This document shows positions 20,234 through 30,545 of a stretch of 64,000 nucleotides of DNA, piece by piece; position 1 is the stretch's first letter; the number at the start of each line of letters is the position of its first letter. This stretch comes from Siphonodentalium dalli (Eukaryota; Mollusca; Scaphopoda; Gadilida; Siphonodentaliidae): positions 6,634,001 through 6,698,000 of the forward strand of contig CP136062.1 in assembly GCA_032622095.1 (NCBI GenBank), read 5' to 3'. The notes beneath the pieces are model-generated. The model did not search any database, was not told the DNA's origin, and saw only the letters and a list, made by a program, of their open reading frames with translations. A program made the translations under genes and the position numbers.

Positions 20234-20640
20234 CATTTCTTATACTCAATTCATGTGCATAGAGTAAACACTTTAAAAACAGAAGCAGACAAGCACATAT
20301 AAAATGACAAACTAGCCGAGCTGTACAGGCAAAACAACTACCTGTAAATATTCTTGTCAATACGACAATTTTAACTATACCAATCTTAAAAACAAAACAA
20401 AAATATACATGTACATATGTACATATGAAAGCTCAACTTAAAAGTTTTTAAGTGTAACTTACGCACACACAAATCTTTTAACTCACTAGTACCACAATTT
20501 TACCAACTATTTTATCATTATTGCAGTTTTACCTGGTTTTATTTGACTTATTTTTACTTCCATTATTTTATATACCCAATATAATGGGGTGCTCCTCACT
20601 TAAAGGAGGGAAATCCACAACAAGACAAGACAAGTTTGTG
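20234..20640 (+). other. LINE 3' UTR
   Basis: AT-rich, with TACATGTACATATGTACATA near 20405. It ends in ACAAGACAAGACAAG (about 20618-20632), a pentanucleotide tail as many LINEs have in place of poly-A. The boundary is inferred from this tail. Confidence 0.5.
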
Positions 20641-21060
20641 TTGATGTGGAGTACCGGTATTGTTGACTCAATGAGTGTACCGGTATTTGAGCAAAAAAGC
20701 TGTAGCCGGCTGTTACTTATAAGACATGCGCGGTAGGAAGCTACAGCAGCCAGGGAAATGAATGGCGACTATCACTAAAGTAAACATTGTACCCCGACTC
20801 TGATAGGAGAATTTCTATTTGTTTTAAAACTGCTCCCTGGGGACACATACATTGTAATTGTCATTCCCATTTTGTTGACATCAAACTAGATATTTTATAT
20901 CTATGATATATTTCCTGTTTGGTGGATAATTAAACTTATTATCGTAAAAATATATATAATTATATCTTGTTTGCATATACCGGTTTTATCACCAATTTGT
21001 TGGTTGTTTGGGTCATTGTATGGTGTTTGATTGTGGTTAGGCGTGTCAGAGTTTGTAAAT
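20641..21060. other. Gene-free stretch
   Basis: Includes ACCGGTATT repeats near 20655-20690. No gene or clear element recognised. Confidence 0.4.
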
Positions 21061-21425
21061 TCTGCAGTTGAGTACAGCGGCCGAGCGGCAAGTACACCTC
21101 GGCCGAACGACAAGTACACATGTACACCGTGGCCAAAAAGCAACTACATGTACAACAGGGCCAGATGGCATGTACCCCATGGTTAGATTTCTGGTTTGTA
21201 TTGTCTTTTTTCGGTTTAATGAATGTACAATGTGCATGTACACCGCAGCAACTACATTTACACCATGGCCGAATGGCAAATACACCACGACCCAACTGTA
21301 GTTAGCCGTTGGAGCCGCGGTGTACATGTAGTTGCATTTCAGCTGTGGTGGCAATGCTAACCGCAACGTGGTTAAGTGGACACTTGTTTTGCCTAGCAGG
21401 GTACATGTACATGTATGTACCAACC
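21061..21425. repeat. Degenerate TGTACA/ACATGTAC-rich minisatellite
   Basis: Phrases such as CAAGTACACATGTACACCG, GGCCGAATGGCAAATACACC and GTACATGTAGTTGCA recur in both orientations. Parts can pair with each other (GCAACTACAT / ATGTAGTTGC). The several overlapping frames here come from the repeat structure and are not genes. Confidence 0.5.
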
Positions 21426-22288
21426 TTGCCAGGTTTATTAAAAAAACTCAAAATAGTGTGCGACGACAAGGAAGTTTCAATTGTATTTAAAGGTACTCAG
21501 TCTGATTTGATAGTCCCCATATCATTAGATTCGAACAACATTTAAAAAAAATATGCTTCAGTCAGAATCTATTAAGGGGAAGGTCAAGTGAACAATTTTG
21601 AAAGGGGATTTCCATGCAAATCTCTTTAACAGAAGTTACGTAGTTGCATACATGAATAATTCTGAGTGATTTGGTGTGGTAATTAAAACAACGGATTGTC
21701 AAATATCCGATACACAAAAGCCACTTGACTTTAGAGTTATCCATCTTCATACGCAAATTTGATCCGCGAACTTCTTCTCGTTTACTTTTTGCCAGGCCAC
21801 TAAAAAAGTACCGGTGGTGAAAAATAATGGATTGCAAAACAAAAATGTATATCTGATCACTCTGAGCTTTGATGGGTGGGTTCCTCGACTCAAATCAAAT
21901 ATTTGTTTCCCCAAAGCCAAAGAAATAGTAATTTGTGAGCGTTAATTCGGATTATTCATCTTTAAATAGGATAATCGCATTAGAGCTGAAATGAGGGAAT
22001 GAATAAATAAATGAATGTATACAAAGTGAAATAAATCATTGCTTTTTGTTTGAGAATATTGCCATTTGATTGAAAGAATTATAGATTTCTGAAAAATGGA
22101 TGAATATATACCGGTATCAGGAATAAAGTTTTGTTTATTAGTCTCACTAATCGTTCTCAGTGTTTCTTAAATCAGCTACATCATCACATGTTCTGTCATT
22201 TCATGTTCACGTACAGAGAAAATTACTGTTCAAACTTACAAAAGTTGTAGGTGATTTCATTTATCAGGTCTTTACTGTATGTTACATC
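21426..22288. other. Gene-free stretch
   Basis: AT-rich, no feature recognised. Confidence 0.4.
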
Positions 22289-22290
22289 TA

Positions 22291-22391
22291 CAGTAATGCC
22301 ATATTGACTCCATAACCACAGCATAATTATGGGTCAATTTTCAGGATTTAGTCGGAAAGCTCTCATCGAGTCATTAATTAGGGCATTACTG
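22291..22391. mobile_element. Tc1/mariner-type MITE, 101 bp, TA flanks
   Basis: Starts CAGTAATGCC and ends GGCATTACTG, with TA on both sides (22289-22290, 22392-22393). The interior AACCACAGCATAATTATGGG and TTTTCAGGATTTAGTCGGAA matches the elements at 50932 and 51138-51316. TA target duplication points to Tc1/mariner mobilisation. Confidence 0.75.
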
Positions 22392-22828
22392 TACACGTAC
22401 ATGTATACTTATTTTTTTTTTTTTCCTATTTTTCCAGATTTTTCCGAGATGCTTCAGATCTACTGGTACATCCTGTTCATCACATGCACTATCTATCAGA
22501 AGTTCAATTCTGTGATCTGAGATCTCACATGTACTGGTTTCTGAATAAATTAGCAAATTTTGTCAGACAACTTCCTTGAACAGGTGTAAAATTCACATTC
22601 ACAAGCAGTGAATAAATGGAACTGTAAAGCCAATATGGTTTGTGTGACCCTGCGAGCTCGCATGATGGAAAGACAATATCTACAACAAGGACCAACGATT
22701 TTCAAGAATTTGCATCTTATAATACTAGAATGAAGTTTTGGGAAACTCAAGATTCTTTCCAAACTATTTGAGTTTTTCAAGAGTGCAATGGGGGAGAACC
22801 CATTTGTACACTGTATAGTGATTCTTGA
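22392..22828. other. Gene-free stretch
   Basis: A poly-T run at about 22413-22424 and nothing else recognised. Confidence 0.4.
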
Positions 22829-22836
22829 ATCTGTAG

Positions 22837-24521
22837 CAGGGATGGGGTAATTGTAATTTGTAATTGTAATTGATTGTAATTAATTACATTTTTTCAAGTA
22901 ATTGCATGTAATTGGTAATTGAGTTTATTCTCAATTACATGTAATTGCAATTGTAATTGGTTAGGATGTAATTGTAATTGTAATTAGGGTTTAATTTCAA
23001 TTACTTAAAAATCACAGGTACTTGTTTCTTCTCAAAGTTCTCTTTCATGATTCACCCAATGGTTTCTTCAAATGGTTTTTTTTTCCAAAATTTCAAAGTG
23101 TAAGACTGGTGACTGGCTATCACTATGTTGTCACAACACTGAGTTTTTATCCACTGTGTCTCAATGGTGAATTCTGTTGACACCTCCTGTTTGTTCGCTT
23201 AAGCTTTGGTTAACCTTTTAGTAGGCTTGTTTTGATAAATACAATGAGAAACCAACTTCAAATAATAGACAATATATCACTATAATATATCACTCTTATG
23301 ATAATGTTTCATTATCTCCATCTGATATGGTATATATGCTATGGTAGAAATTCATACCAACCATTGCTAATGCTATGAGCATGTTTACAAAAAATCTGGC
23401 AGCATTTTAATTTGCAGAAAGACACATCGTGTCCTATGAAAGCGAAGTGCAAACTTTGCCCAACTACAATATCCAGTTCCAAAAAAGTTACCTCCAATTT
23501 TGTGACACATCTGAAGGTAAGTTTCCATTTCTATGTATTAGCTTTGTTTAATTCCATTGACATATAACTTCCGTCATATGGTGGTATTGTTAATTTAATT
23601 TATTTTTGTAATTCTTTTTCACCATTTGTACCACGATTGTGGTTTATGTGAATAAACAATTTGATTTGAGTTGGTATATGCATTGTTTCTTGTGCCTTCT
23701 AATTTGCAACTGAATGACAAAGAGGGGACACATATCTGCTTCAGTAATCCCCCAATTAGCACTGTCTATTGGAGGCATTGTGTTACCAATAAGCTGGTGG
23801 CTACAAAGGCTAATTAAGATTATGACTAATTAACAATCAGAGTGTTGATTATCTTATTGTCCTTTACAATTGGCCTGACTGTGTGTCTGGCTTACTGAGA
23901 TAGTTTTATTCCCTTAATAATTAAATGATGGATACATGTGTGATACTAAAATACTCTATTATTTTCATTTTATAGCGAAAGCATCAAGATGTCTATGAAT
24001 CAACAGTCACACAGGCACCATCAGCAAGTGATCAACAACATACTAGGATCTATCAGTATGCAAAAACATCGGTCAAGAATGCGAAAGCATTGAAGATAGT
24101 TAGCAAAGTTCATAAATGTCTTATATCATTCCAATTTTTAGAAGATCAACCCCGACTACAAGCTGCCAATGCAACACGCTGGAATTGCCAGCTATAAATC
24201 ATGATTCGCTCAGTTCTACGAACACCTATACTGGACTCAGTACATTGGCTGCTCTGCACCAAGTGTGCTTCACCATGTATTTCATATTGCTTGTATTAAA
24301 TTTATGTTTTGTTATCAAATAAAGTTTATATAAATAAAAAGTGTTCCTACATAAATTATGTGCTGAAATGTAATTGTAATTGTAATTGAATTACATTTCA
24401 AAGTAATTGTAATTAATTACATTGTGAAATATATGTAATGGGAATTGTAATTGTAATTGAAAAATGTTGAAGTAATTGTAATTGTAATTAATTACATTCA
24501 CAAGTAATTGCCCCAAGCCTG
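22837..24521 (+). mobile_element. Internally deleted hAT transposon, 8-bp TSD
   Basis: Left end CAGGGATGGGGTAATT and right end, read inward, CAGGCTTGGGGCAATT are imperfect terminal repeats of the hAT type (CAGGG...). The perfect 8-bp target duplication ATCTGTAG flanks both sides (22829-22836, 24522-24529). Subterminal TAATTGTAATTG repeats occupy 22850-22990 and 24365-24505. Inside lie a spliced BED zinc-finger exon pair and a scrap of the transposase core, but most of the transposase and the RNase-H-like catalytic region are gone. At 1.69 kb it is a non-autonomous relic. Confidence 0.92.
23418..24194 (+). pseudogene. hAT transposase remnant: BED finger joined to a core fragment
   Basis: Exon 1 (23418-23516, 33 codons) follows TAATTTGCAG and ends before GTAAGT. 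It encodes CKLC (residues 11-14) and SNFVTHLK. Exon 2 (from 23976, after TTTTATAG) continues in phase with RKHQDVYE, so the finger reads C-x2-C...H-x4-H, a BED zinc finger that binds transposon ends. Exon 2 stays open for 73 codons and runs into LQAANATRWN, a conserved hAT transposase segment, then stops at TAA (24195-24197). The DNA past the stop still encodes MIRSVL. Between the BED region and ANATRWN several hundred residues are missing, so this is a deletion derivative. The two good introns are the only clearly spliced structure in the window. Confidence 0.82.
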
Positions 24522-24529
24522 ATCTGTAG

Positions 24530-25245
24530 TCACTAAGGAATCCACTCCATGAAGCTGATGCAGATTTCTTTCTCCTGTGCAACAAATCTTAGCATGGCAT
24601 AGAACAATCTTATATACATGTATGTTTGGAAAGCGCCATACGTTACACGTGAAGGTGTATGTCTAACAGAAAGTGTACTGTTAACCAAAGAAGACACGAA
24701 GACTCCACCATGATGTAATTGCCTTCTGATTAATAAAATATTGGTGCCAACTATGTGAACATAATATTTTTAACTAAATCCAAATTCACCAACAACCATA
24801 ATATCACAGTGGGTTATTTTATTATTAGAATGACATGCCCGGTGGTGTCATTTTTAAAAGAAGGTGTACCTGGTAATTTCTTGCTATGTTTGTCCATATG
24901 CTCGCTACATATATTTGTATAACATTGTTTTGTCCTGTAAAACTACTGGTGGTGTATGGTGTCTTTTAAGTTTAAGCATATATGGAACTTATCCCAAGAC
25001 AAATAATATCACAAAAATTAAAAAAAATTCCAGTTTTGTGGTTAAGTATATGTGTTTTTAAATACAAATTTTGCGATTTCATTGATATTTAAGGCACAGT
25101 GTTAGGCAACACACATCTTATACAAATGTCGACATGATGGGGGAGGCTTGGGAGATGGTGTTCTATCATATCACAAATACAACCGCTCATGTATATTACT
25201 GGTGGAAAAGTTGACACTCCTGTAACAACGGAAGGACATTTGATA
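24530..25245. other. Gene-free stretch
   Basis: AT-rich; no gene, RNA or repeat recognised. Confidence 0.4.
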
Positions 25246-25690
25246 GGTCAAGCAGAGGACATGGGGGGGGGGGGGGGGTGTCCCCAACTCAGGTCAAATT
25301 TTTCAATAGTTGGGAATTGCATGTCTGACGGAACAGTAGGTTGCAATTGTTCTTGTAGTTTTATTTTCCAATAATGTATTAATGGGAATTTTTTTTTAGA
25401 ACAACATTTGTATATTTCCTACTTTTGATCAATTTGTTTTAATGAAATTGCTATCAGTTGGAAATTTATTGTCATGAATCTCTACTTTGGCTACGTGCCG
25501 TGTGTAGAAAAGAGTAGTTATTTGCGACATGATCTAGGTCCCTCCCCTGTGGCCAGTCAAAAACTGCTTATTAATTTAAGAAAAAAATATTTTCCGACTT
25601 TAGACATCAGTTGGACATTTTCCAACCGTCGGGGGTGTCAGTTGGAATTTTCTCTTGCAAAGATTGAGGCCAGTCTAAATGATAGATATT
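25246..25690 (+). repeat. Dispersed repeat R2 with G-run, copy 1
   Basis: A run of 16 G (about 25264-25279) is followed by TGTCCCCAACT, GAAATTTA-like blocks, TGTTCTTGTAGTTTTATTTTCC and ATTGCTATCAGTTGG. The same order occurs at 62600-63030, where the G-run is again at the 5' side. The recurring sequence probably belongs to an old transposon. The frames called here are not supported. Confidence 0.55.
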
Positions 25691-26503
25691 CTAGCCACGT
25701 CCCCGATCAAAAATCTTTCAATAACGCCATTACAATCGTGCGATAAACTGACAACCGGAATACAAACATGCATTATTATTGTTATGTATATTATCTCATA
25801 CCAAGCATGCACCCATATGCTTGTGACATACACAACGACAATAGTCTTAATTTGTTACTGGTACTTAGTTCAATCATTGCAGGTTCAAGTGTATTGTTAA
25901 CCTCAATTTAGGAGAGTATATATACAAATGACAAATATATACATGTTATATAAATATGCATGCAAATGTTATACTAATCACAATATTAATCATACAGTGT
26001 TTATGCTATCTCACACGCATGCGGCCAGGTTCTGACATTTTCAAGTTTTAAGTGTTAGTGTGGTCGGTGATAATCTAGAGGATTTAGAAATGGGAAGGCA
26101 TACACAGAGGTGCCCGAATATCAGTTGCCCTTTTAAAACCTGATTAGCAATATCACATGCGTGTGATCGAGCGAAATAAAATTTCCAAATAAACTATTTA
26201 CTGGACATCAAAGTTGAGTATAACAAATTGAGAATGTGTGCCTCATATTACATTCTCGAGTGAATTTAGACAACGGTTTCAGACATCGAATTCACCAATA
26301 TAATATGTATCAAAAGTGAGTGATTCTCATTTTGATGTGGAAAGTTAATTGAAAAGAGCAAGTAAATTAAATTAATATTTAGTTCTTGTACATGTATATA
26401 CATGTATCCATTTTGAGCCTCTTCAGAGTGGATAACGTTATACAAATGTTTACTATAAATTTTTCTGACCTACATGTACCACTAACTAAATTCCTTAACC
26501 ATG

Positions 26504-26690
26504 TGTTATGCCAGCTTTTGAAGTAATGACCACTTTTGAAGTAGTTCTCCACTTTTGAAGTAAAAAACGCCAGCTTTTGAAGTACCTCATCACTTTTGTA
26601 ATAAAATCGCCAGCTTTTGTTGTAAAGTGAGGTCTCCGCTTTCGAAGTAAAAAACGCCAGCTTTTGTAGTAAAAAAATCTAGGTCTCCAC
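26504..26690 (+). repeat. Outer arm of the foldback element: AGCTTTTGAAGT short repeats, left
   Basis: Repeats of GCCAGCTTTTGAAGTA and CCACTTTTGAAGTA about every 17-30 bases, ~8 units. They match the reverse complement of 28880-29087 with only a few differences. Confidence 0.85.
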
Positions 26691-27100
26691 ACCTGTAATC
26701 GAACATACGAGTGTGATGTGGTTTGAATAGCTTTCAGTCATACCAACAAGAAATCAGTCAATCGCCCATACACGTGTGACATGTACCAAAAGGCACTTAG
26801 TGAGTCCGGTTGCGTGACAAAAGAACACACACCGGTAATCGACCATACGAGTGTGACGTGGTTTGAATAGCCTCCAGTCATACCAACACAAGATAAATCA
26901 GTCAATCGCATATACACGTGTGACGTGTACCAAAAGGCACTTAGTGAGTCCGGTTCCGTGACAAAACAATCCACACCGGTAATCGACCACATGCATGTGA
27001 TGTGGTTCGAATAACCTTCAGTCATACCAACACAAGATAATTTACAGCGTCATCGCCCATACAACTGTGACGTGTTCCAAAAGGCATTAGTGGGTCCGTT
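26691..27100 (+). repeat. Inner arm, ~144-bp decayed C2H2 zinc-finger repeat, left
   Basis: ACCGGTAATCGACCATACGA-type starts lie at 26691, 26831 and 26975 (spacing 140 and 144). In the plus frame a unit reads HTGNRPYECD and later YTCDVYQKALSESGSVTK. These are recognisable C2H2 linker and finger phrases with stops and lost Cys/His residues. The unit is about two fingers (168 bp expected) minus ~24 bp. The matching right arm at 28420-28800 is inverted. Confidence 0.65.
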
Positions 27101-27275
27101 TCCCTGCCTAAGCTTATTAACACACATAGGTGACCAATCATACGAGTATATACGATTGTTCACAGTCAGCCTGACAACCCACATCATTGAATGCCCTTAC
27201 ACGTGCGACCTTTGTCAGAAGAAGTTTGATGTGACATTGAGTGAGACAAGACGTTTTGTCAGTCCAGTAACATGA
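27072..27275 (+). pseudogene. C2H2 zinc-finger fragment at the inner end of the left arm
   Basis: A 67-residue frame containing LLTHIGDQSYEYIRLFTVS and CPYTCDLCQKKFDVT, with the C-x2-C pair at residues 45-48, TGEKPY-like linkers (THIGDQSYE) and an SLTTH-type helix end. The second finger keeps its cysteine pair but lacks the histidines (LSETRRFVSP). This is the best-preserved piece of the zinc-finger ancestor of the arm repeats. It could derive from a host C2H2 gene or from a zinc-finger gene captured by the element. Confidence 0.55.
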
Positions 27276-28419
27276 CAACATATATAGTTCATCGAAATTA
27301 GGCGATGTAGTAGTTCCAACGGAACATAGTTGGTATATTTGGCCTCACTTTTAATTGCATATTCATACCCTCGAAATTAGGTGATCCGTCGACGCTTTAG
27401 GGACAGCAGAAAATGTTCGGTTTATTGGTTTCGTCTCTGGAAGGCGACATTAACAACAAATTTCGATCATTGAAATTATGTCACATAACCGAAGTATTAG
27501 AACTACGTCAAACGTGGCCAGCTATAAAACACGGGGTCCAGTAATGTGTTGTGTGGAAACCGTTGGGTTCACATATCCTCTGATGATTGAGTATATAAAA
27601 TAACGGAGTCGATGGCGCTATACAGGGAAAGTTAAACTTTCAAATCTCAATGTTCTTGATGCCAAAGGTTCAGTCTCCTTTCAAAATTTATTCAACACAA
27701 TATACGAATACAAATAATTTTATTGTCAATTTTCAGTCACAGCAATATATAATGAAACGCATAACAAAATTAAGAATGAATGGAACGATGTTGTTGATAT
27801 AGTTAAATAATAATTAGTCAACTTTATCCTTAACCTCCCCTTAGACGCTATATTTCTTGAATAGTTATGTATAATATTGTATAGCTTGATCCCTTATCGC
27901 CTCTCATCTACATCAACAATTCTGCTATCTAAATCTTTTTTGTTTATTATGGTCAATAAATTAAATCAATATTCTATCACGAAGACAATATATGATGGTA
28001 TACATATTTACTGTTGCTATGTTGCACCTATCAAATGGGGTCAGACTAAGTGTTATATACAGGGAAGGTTGAGGTGTCTCGTTGACTGATAACTTAACAT
28101 AAAAACAATGATAAATTATGTTGAGATATCTGAGAACACAGCAAAACGCACATACCAAAACACAATATATGTAGGTACATATTCTAGTTGGTAGTCTATA
28201 TTGTTAATGGTCACTGATCCGAGATATTGCATGCACTTATATTTCAGCAATTAGTTTAAATCTTGAAGTGTGTAGTTTATAAAGAAAGTCTTATAATTTT
28301 AGTAATATACCAGATCTCTAAATCTACCAGCCATGCAAATTCGTCCACTGATTTACGTGTACTGAAGGCCAAAATGAAATAAATCAAGTTCACAGTTCAC
28401 CCAGAAACATTCCTCAAGC
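27276..28419. other. Unique loop of the foldback element
   Basis: AT-rich DNA between the arms. No transposase, domain or RNA recognised. Short frames at 27877-28158 are unsupported. Confidence 0.5.
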
Positions 28420-28800
28420 CTTTTGGTACACGTCACACGTGTATGGACGATTGACTGTGTGATTTGTCTTGTGATAGTTTAACTGAAAGCTATTCAAACC
28501 TCGTTACACTCGTATGGTCGATTACCGGTGTAGATTATTTTGTCACGGAGCGGACTCATTAAGTACCTTTTGGTACACGTCACACGTGTATGGACGATTG
28601 ACTGTGTGATAGTTTAAATGAAAGCTATTCAAACCACGTCACACTCGTAAGGTCGATTACCGGTGTGTATTCTTTTGTCACGCAACCGGACTCACTAAGT
28701 GCCTTTTGGTACACGTCACATGTGTATGGGCGATTGACTGTGTGATTTATCTTGTGTTGGTATGCCTGAAAGCTATTCAAACCACATCACACTCGTATGG
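28420..28800 (-). repeat. Inner arm, decayed C2H2 zinc-finger repeat, right
   Basis: GCCTTTTGGTACACGTCACA-type starts at about 28418, 28566 and 28702. Read on the minus strand it gives the same HTGNRPYE / YTCDVYQKAL phrases as 26691-27100. Confidence 0.65.
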
Positions 28801-28879
28801 GCGATAGCGACAATGTATTGTCGGGTTGACTTTGTCATGAAAATCGTTCAGCGCCCGTCAAAATGTATTGAGTCAGTTT

Positions 28880-29087
28880 ACTTCAAAAGCTGTAATTTTG
28901 TTATTACAAAAGTGGAGACCTACAAAAGCTGGCGTGTTTTACTTCAAAAGCGGAGACCTCACTTTACTACAAAAGCTGGCGATTTTATTACAAAAGTGGT
29001 GAGGTACTTCAAAAGCTGGCGTTTTTTACTTCAAAAGTGGAGACCTACTTCCAAAAGTGGTCAGTTACTTCAAAAGCTGGCGTAACA
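28880..29087 (-). repeat. Outer arm of the foldback element, right
   Basis: Short repeats of TACTTCAAAAGCTGGCG and TACTTCAAAAGTGGAGACC. This is the reverse complement of 26504-26690, ending GGCGTAACA. Confidence 0.85.
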
Positions 29088-30545
29088 ACCATGACAACAA
29101 AAAGCAATTATTAATAGGTTCAATTAGATTATCAAAGAAAGAATATACGCCACTGAAGTATTCCAGTCAATCCCCCTTGCAGGTAGATGTTATATGTTAT
29201 GCACATCAATTTGAAAGCATGCGATATTTTAAAGGAGACAAGTTTTGTAATACAGCCTTACGGTTTTGACATACAAATATTGTTAGTAAAATGCTTAAAT
29301 TTTCCATTTTGTGTTGTTAAATATATGTATCGTGGTTCGGATATATCGATATTCCGGAAGATTCGTCCATATAGTTTAACGACCTTGATCAACGCATCTT
29401 GCATATTGATCGGACAGTCCTTTATTGATGCAGTAGCGCAGTGTAAAATGATAAGTGCCGGAACGAATTGTAAAAACAGTTTTAAAAAATACAGCTTTAC
29501 GGTTGTGACATAGCCAGTAATTGGGTACCGTTACAGTATTCTCGACGCTACCTGGTATGACCGAGACCCCGATCAAAAATCTTTCAATCACCCCATTACA
29601 CTCGTGCGATAAAACTGACAACCGGAATACAAACATGCATTATTATTGTTATGTATATTATCTCGTACCAAGCGTGCGCCCATATGCTTGTGACATACAC
29701 AACGACAATAGTCTTAGTTTGTTACTGGCACTTAGTTCAATCGTGGCAAGTTCTTAATTTCACAATAAGTTTATTGTTAACCTCCATTTAGGAGAGCATA
29801 TATACAGATGACAAATATATACATGTTATATAAATATGTATGCAAATGTTATACTAATCACACTATTAATCATACAGTGTTATATCATGTCACAAGCATG
29901 CGGCCAGGTTCTGGCATTTGTATGTGTTAGTGAAGTCGGTGATAATCTAGAGGATTTAGAAATGGGAAGGCATACACAGAGGTGTCCGAATATCAGTTGC
30001 CATTTTAAAACCTGATTAGCAATATCACATGCGTGTGATCGAACGAAATAAAATTTCCAAATAAACTATTTACTGGACATCAAAGTTCAGTATTTCTGAC
30101 CTACACGTACCAATATCTAAAATTCCCGAACCATGACAACAAAAAGCAATTATTAATAGGTTCAATTAGATTATCAAAGAAAAAATATACGCCACTGAAG
30201 GATTCCAGTCAATCCCCCTTCCAGGTAGATGTTATATGTTATGCATAGCAATTTGAAAGAATGCGATATTTTAAAGGAAACAATTTTTGTAACACAGCCT
30301 TACTACCATTTTCTGTTGTTAAATCTATGTATCATGGTTGTATGGATATGTCGATATTCCGGAAGATTCGTCCATATAGTTTAACGACCTTGATCAACGC
30401 AATGAACGCATATTGCATATAGATCTGACAGTCCTTTATTGAGGCAGTAGCGCAGTGTAAATTTTTTTTTTAAATATACAGCCTTACGGTTGTGGCATAG
30501 CCAGTAAATGGGTACCGTTACAGTATTCTCGACGCTACCTGACAT

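Larger units (their letters stand above)
12920..20640 (+). mobile_element. Near full-length CR1/L2-type LINE retrotransposon, frameshifted
   Basis: Order on the plus strand: a GC-richer 5' UTR (from about 12920), an SGNH esterase ORF, a low-complexity ORF1 with PHD finger and coiled coil, an AP endonuclease, a reverse transcriptase, a C-terminal CCHC-like region, and a 3' UTR ending near 20640 with ACAAGACAAGACAAG. Esterase and PHD modules in ORF1 are known from CR1-group LINEs. The coding strand is strongly A-rich and T-poor, as in many LINEs. At least four single-base frameshifts separate modules, so this copy is dead or the assembly has indel errors. The exact 5' end, 3' end and target duplication were not identified. 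Confidence 0.88.
26504..29087. mobile_element. Foldback element with zinc-finger-derived arms, 2.58 kb
   Basis: The ends are inverted: TGTTATGCCAGCTTTTGAAG at the left and the reverse complement of TGTTACGCCAGCTTTTGAAG at the right. Long arms (about 26504-27100 and 28420-29087) match each other by eye over ~600 bases. A 6-bp duplication ACCATG flanks it (26498-26503, 29088-29093). Copy B of the host duplication at about 30126-30150 reads ACCATGACAACAAAAAGC without any insert, which is the empty site. Arms consist of an outer short-repeat block and an inner ~144-bp tandem block. This layout recalls FB/TU foldback elements. No transposase is visible, so mobilisation would be in trans. Confidence 0.85.
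25695..30545 (+). repeat. Tandem segmental duplication, copy A (interrupted) and copy B
   Basis: Copy A runs 25695-26503 and resumes 29088-29565; copy B is 29566-30545. Shared blocks in order: CCCGATCAAAAATCTTTCAA, AACATGCATTATTATTGTTA, GATAATCTAGAGGATTTAGA, TTACTGGACATCAAAGTT, ACCATGACAACAAAAAGCAA, TACGCCACTGAAG and GTATTCTCGACGCTACCTG. Copy B lacks about 245 bp present in A (26216-26460). Copy A is split by the foldback element at 26504-29087. Confidence 0.85.

Noticed and set aside
25474..25746. 90-residue frame in repeat R2
   Set aside because: It overlaps a dispersed repeat and the start of the tandem duplication; the related copy at 62.6 kb does not keep the frame.
26738..27025. Minus-strand 95-residue frame with repeated SITGVDCFVTEPDSLSAFWY-type peptide
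   Set aside because: It is the antisense of the zinc-finger-derived repeat; the plus-strand reading gives recognisable C2H2 phrases instead.
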